Source: Pelargonium nanum (Eukaryota > Streptophyta > Magnoliopsida > Geraniales > Geraniaceae). From it: a stretch of 20,577 bases of DNA. Below, in pieces: positions 20,001 through 20,577 of the stretch. The stretch is from positions 1 to 20,577 of the forward strand of contig JAYMTF010001928.1 of assembly GCA_036897485.1 (NCBI GenBank), written 5' to 3'. A program made the position numbers and the translations under genes. Positions within the stretch are counted from its first letter, which is position 1, and each line of letters starts with the position of its first letter. Under the pieces are notes generated by a model. The model searched no databases and was not told the DNA's origin. It saw only the letters and a program-made list of their open reading frames with translations.

Positions 20001-20577
20001 TCTTGTGATCCAAAGAATGACTAACAGGAAAACAAAGATAGAAGTTCTATAGAATCTCCGAATTTTCAAAAACAGTTAGTCAAATATTATCACTGGTGTA
20101 TTTAAGCTTAAATATTGGGACACAACTATATCAGTGTATCACTATTCCTACAAAGCCACTTGGGCTGGACCAGCTACAGGGAATGACAATCCATCTAGCT
20201 ACGAAGAGAAAAACTTCTCAGCCAATACACTCTTCCAGTTCCACTGATGAGAAGAACTTTACCTAAAGCAAAGTTACTTGCATCTGAAACAGACAAAATA
20301 TACATCATGCATTCAAATACGTTAACTAACAATCAAAGCCTTGGGCTCATTTAGTAGGGGAGTAGACCATGTGAATCAACAAAAGGAGGAGCAAACACAG
20401 CCATACACAGCAAGACAAATATCAAAGCTTAAAGAAAAAATATTCAATGTACTTACATCAACATTAAGAGGAACGTGATGATACGTTTTCATGAAGCTTG
20501 CAATGAGATTGCGAAATCTTTTGCTCCCAGAAGGTGGCTCATATGGAAAAAATGAACTCTCCTTCAAGACACTAGCC
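14657..20577 (-). CDS. MMT: Methionine S-methyltransferase, 3' part of the gene (six exons; N-terminus beyond the window)
   Basis: MMT is a cytosolic enzyme that makes S-methylmethionine from methionine and S-adenosylmethionine. Exons in transcript order are 20577-20457 (partial), 19460-19326, 18485-18165, 17388-17209, 16507-15539 and 14962-14657. They give 2032 nt, or 676 codons plus stop. All introns are phase 0 and GT-AG. The visible part is the C-terminal half, which is related to PLP-dependent aminotransferases. It shows EPPSGSKRFRNLIASF, NVVVFPSRDVAIENALQLFS, VYSDLEVAFVISEEEAIF, SGPTVNPTGLVYSNKE (NPTG motif), ARVVIDTSFSGLEF (an Asp where the PLP-ring Asp lies) and LSLKMLTGALKFGF (putative PLP lysine, codon 15758-15760). 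It ends GYCRFTIAMEDTEFEKALKC and TAG. The methyltransferase domain (roughly 400 residues in the family) is outside the window. The reading frame is intact. Confidence 0.95.
15180..15346. repeat. Diverged ACACG/CGTGT-rich repeat in the last MMT intron
   Basis: The stretch is rich in CGTGT and ACACG words (TAATCGTGTCGTTGTCGTG, AAAACACGCACACACAAC, GTGTTGTGACACGGCACTAC). Reversed, the block at 1265-1480 has a similar order (GTAAATTTGTCGTGTTAGTG, later GACGTGTTGTGACCGTG). This fits one dispersed repeat family in opposite orientations. The similarity is partial and hand-aligned. Confidence 0.35.
15347..15472 (-). mobile_element. tRNA-derived SINE, Au-like, in the last MMT intron
   Basis: On the minus strand it begins GGGTGACCCTTAGTGCAACG, then GTAAGGTTGCTGACCTTAAG, then GTCACGAGTTAGCG. 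A pol III A box (TAGTGCAACGG, 15449-15459) is clear, and a decayed B box (GAGTTAGCGTC, 15414-15424) follows at the expected distance. Then come GGAAACGGCCTCTCTGCAGT and the AAGGCTGTGTATA segment, matching the order of plant Au SINEs. The 3' end is truncated or decayed after CCAGACCCGAC. It lies in the same direction as MMT, 67 bp inside the donor side of the intron. Confidence 0.75.
16508..17208 (-). other. MMT intron with a hexanucleotide microsatellite
   Basis: The 701-bp intron lies between the PPAK and RECGKAE coding parts. Apart from the ATATGT repeat it has a segment around 16858-16960 (GGGCCCAACTTGTATATCAA, later AATGTGGGATAC) in the style of an LTR/TRIM fragment, too little to classify. 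Confidence 0.5.
16981..17026. repeat. (ATATGT)7 microsatellite
   Basis: Seven hexamer units, the fourth altered to AAATGT, followed by ATATA. It is inside an MMT intron and is likely variable in length. Confidence 0.9.
17389..18164 (-). other. MMT intron with a GTGTCGG-type repeat at about 17972-18127
   Basis: The part nearest the splice donor carries repeated GTGTC/GACAC words (ACACGTGTCGGCCGCATGTC, GATTCACGTGTCAGACACCG) ending in GTGTCAGTGCTTCAAAGG. Dispersed plant repeats with GTGTCxGTGCTTCATAG endings are familiar, and this looks like one. It ends only about 38 bp inside the intron from the exon 18165-18485 donor. The rest is AT-rich and featureless. Confidence 0.45.
18486..19325 (-). 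other. MMT intron carrying a Stowaway MITE
   Basis: 840-bp phase-0 intron. Besides the MITE at 18908-19152 no gene or RNA is seen. Confidence 0.7.
18908..19152. mobile_element. Stowaway MITE, 245 bp, TA target duplication
   Basis: The left end CTCCATCCATTCCAAAATGA then GTATCTT pairs with the right end, which reversed reads CTCATTCCCAAAATTAGTGT then CTT. Both match the Stowaway terminus CTCCNTCCNTCCCAAAATNAGTNTC. TA lies directly on both sides (18906-18907 and 19153-19154). It is AT-rich and non-coding, as expected of a Tc1/mariner-derived MITE. Confidence 0.85.
19461..20456 (-). other. MMT intron (996 bp), nothing further recognised
   Basis: The intron starts GTAAGT and ends TATGCAAG on the transcript strand. 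It is AT-rich with several short chance frames. I see no transposon termini, tandem array or RNA gene. Confidence 0.7.

Overview
The window is nuclear DNA of a flowering plant, most likely a eudicot. It is AT-rich and carries three intron-containing genes, all on the minus strand. Introns and intergenic gaps are full of short transposon remnants: Stowaway-type MITEs, a Mutator-like MITE, a probable solo LTR, a tRNA-derived SINE and two LINE derivatives. I cannot name the species from the sequence.

Layout, left to right. Positions 1-600 hold the 3' end of a degraded LINE-like element, followed by a GC-rich block (640-1020) that looks transposon-derived. Positions 1610-8139 hold a complete 8-exon POLD3 gene, the regulatory/scaffold third subunit of replicative DNA polymerase delta. 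It encodes a predicted 504 aa and ends in a clear PCNA-binding PIP box. A consensus E2F site lies about 100 bp upstream of its ATG and a pair of G-boxes lies further out. Positions 9285-11564 hold an intact two-exon cytochrome P450 (501 aa) whose sequence resembles the CYP80 family of alkaloid-pathway P450s. Positions 12242-13169 hold a compact, internally deleted LINE insertion flanked by near-identical 16-bp repeats. From 13.2 to 14.6 kb there is no gene, only a diverged duplicated segment and a MITE. Positions 14657-20577 hold the 3' part (six exons, the last cut by the window edge) of methionine S-methyltransferase (MMT). This covers its C-terminal aminotransferase-like half; the N-terminal methyltransferase domain lies beyond the right edge.

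The three genes have unrelated jobs: DNA replication, probable specialised oxidation, and S-methylmethionine synthesis. Nothing in the sequence suggests they form a functional cluster. Exon phases were checked by hand: all junctions keep frame and use GT-AG introns.

I found no convincing undescribed system. The points most worth a second look are the LINE derivative in which a 5'-UTR-like leader runs straight into an RNase H fragment, its 144-bp in-frame internal duplication, the altered active-site motifs of the MMT aminotransferase-like domain, the alternative acceptors in POLD3 exon 6, and the altered I-helix motif of the P450.
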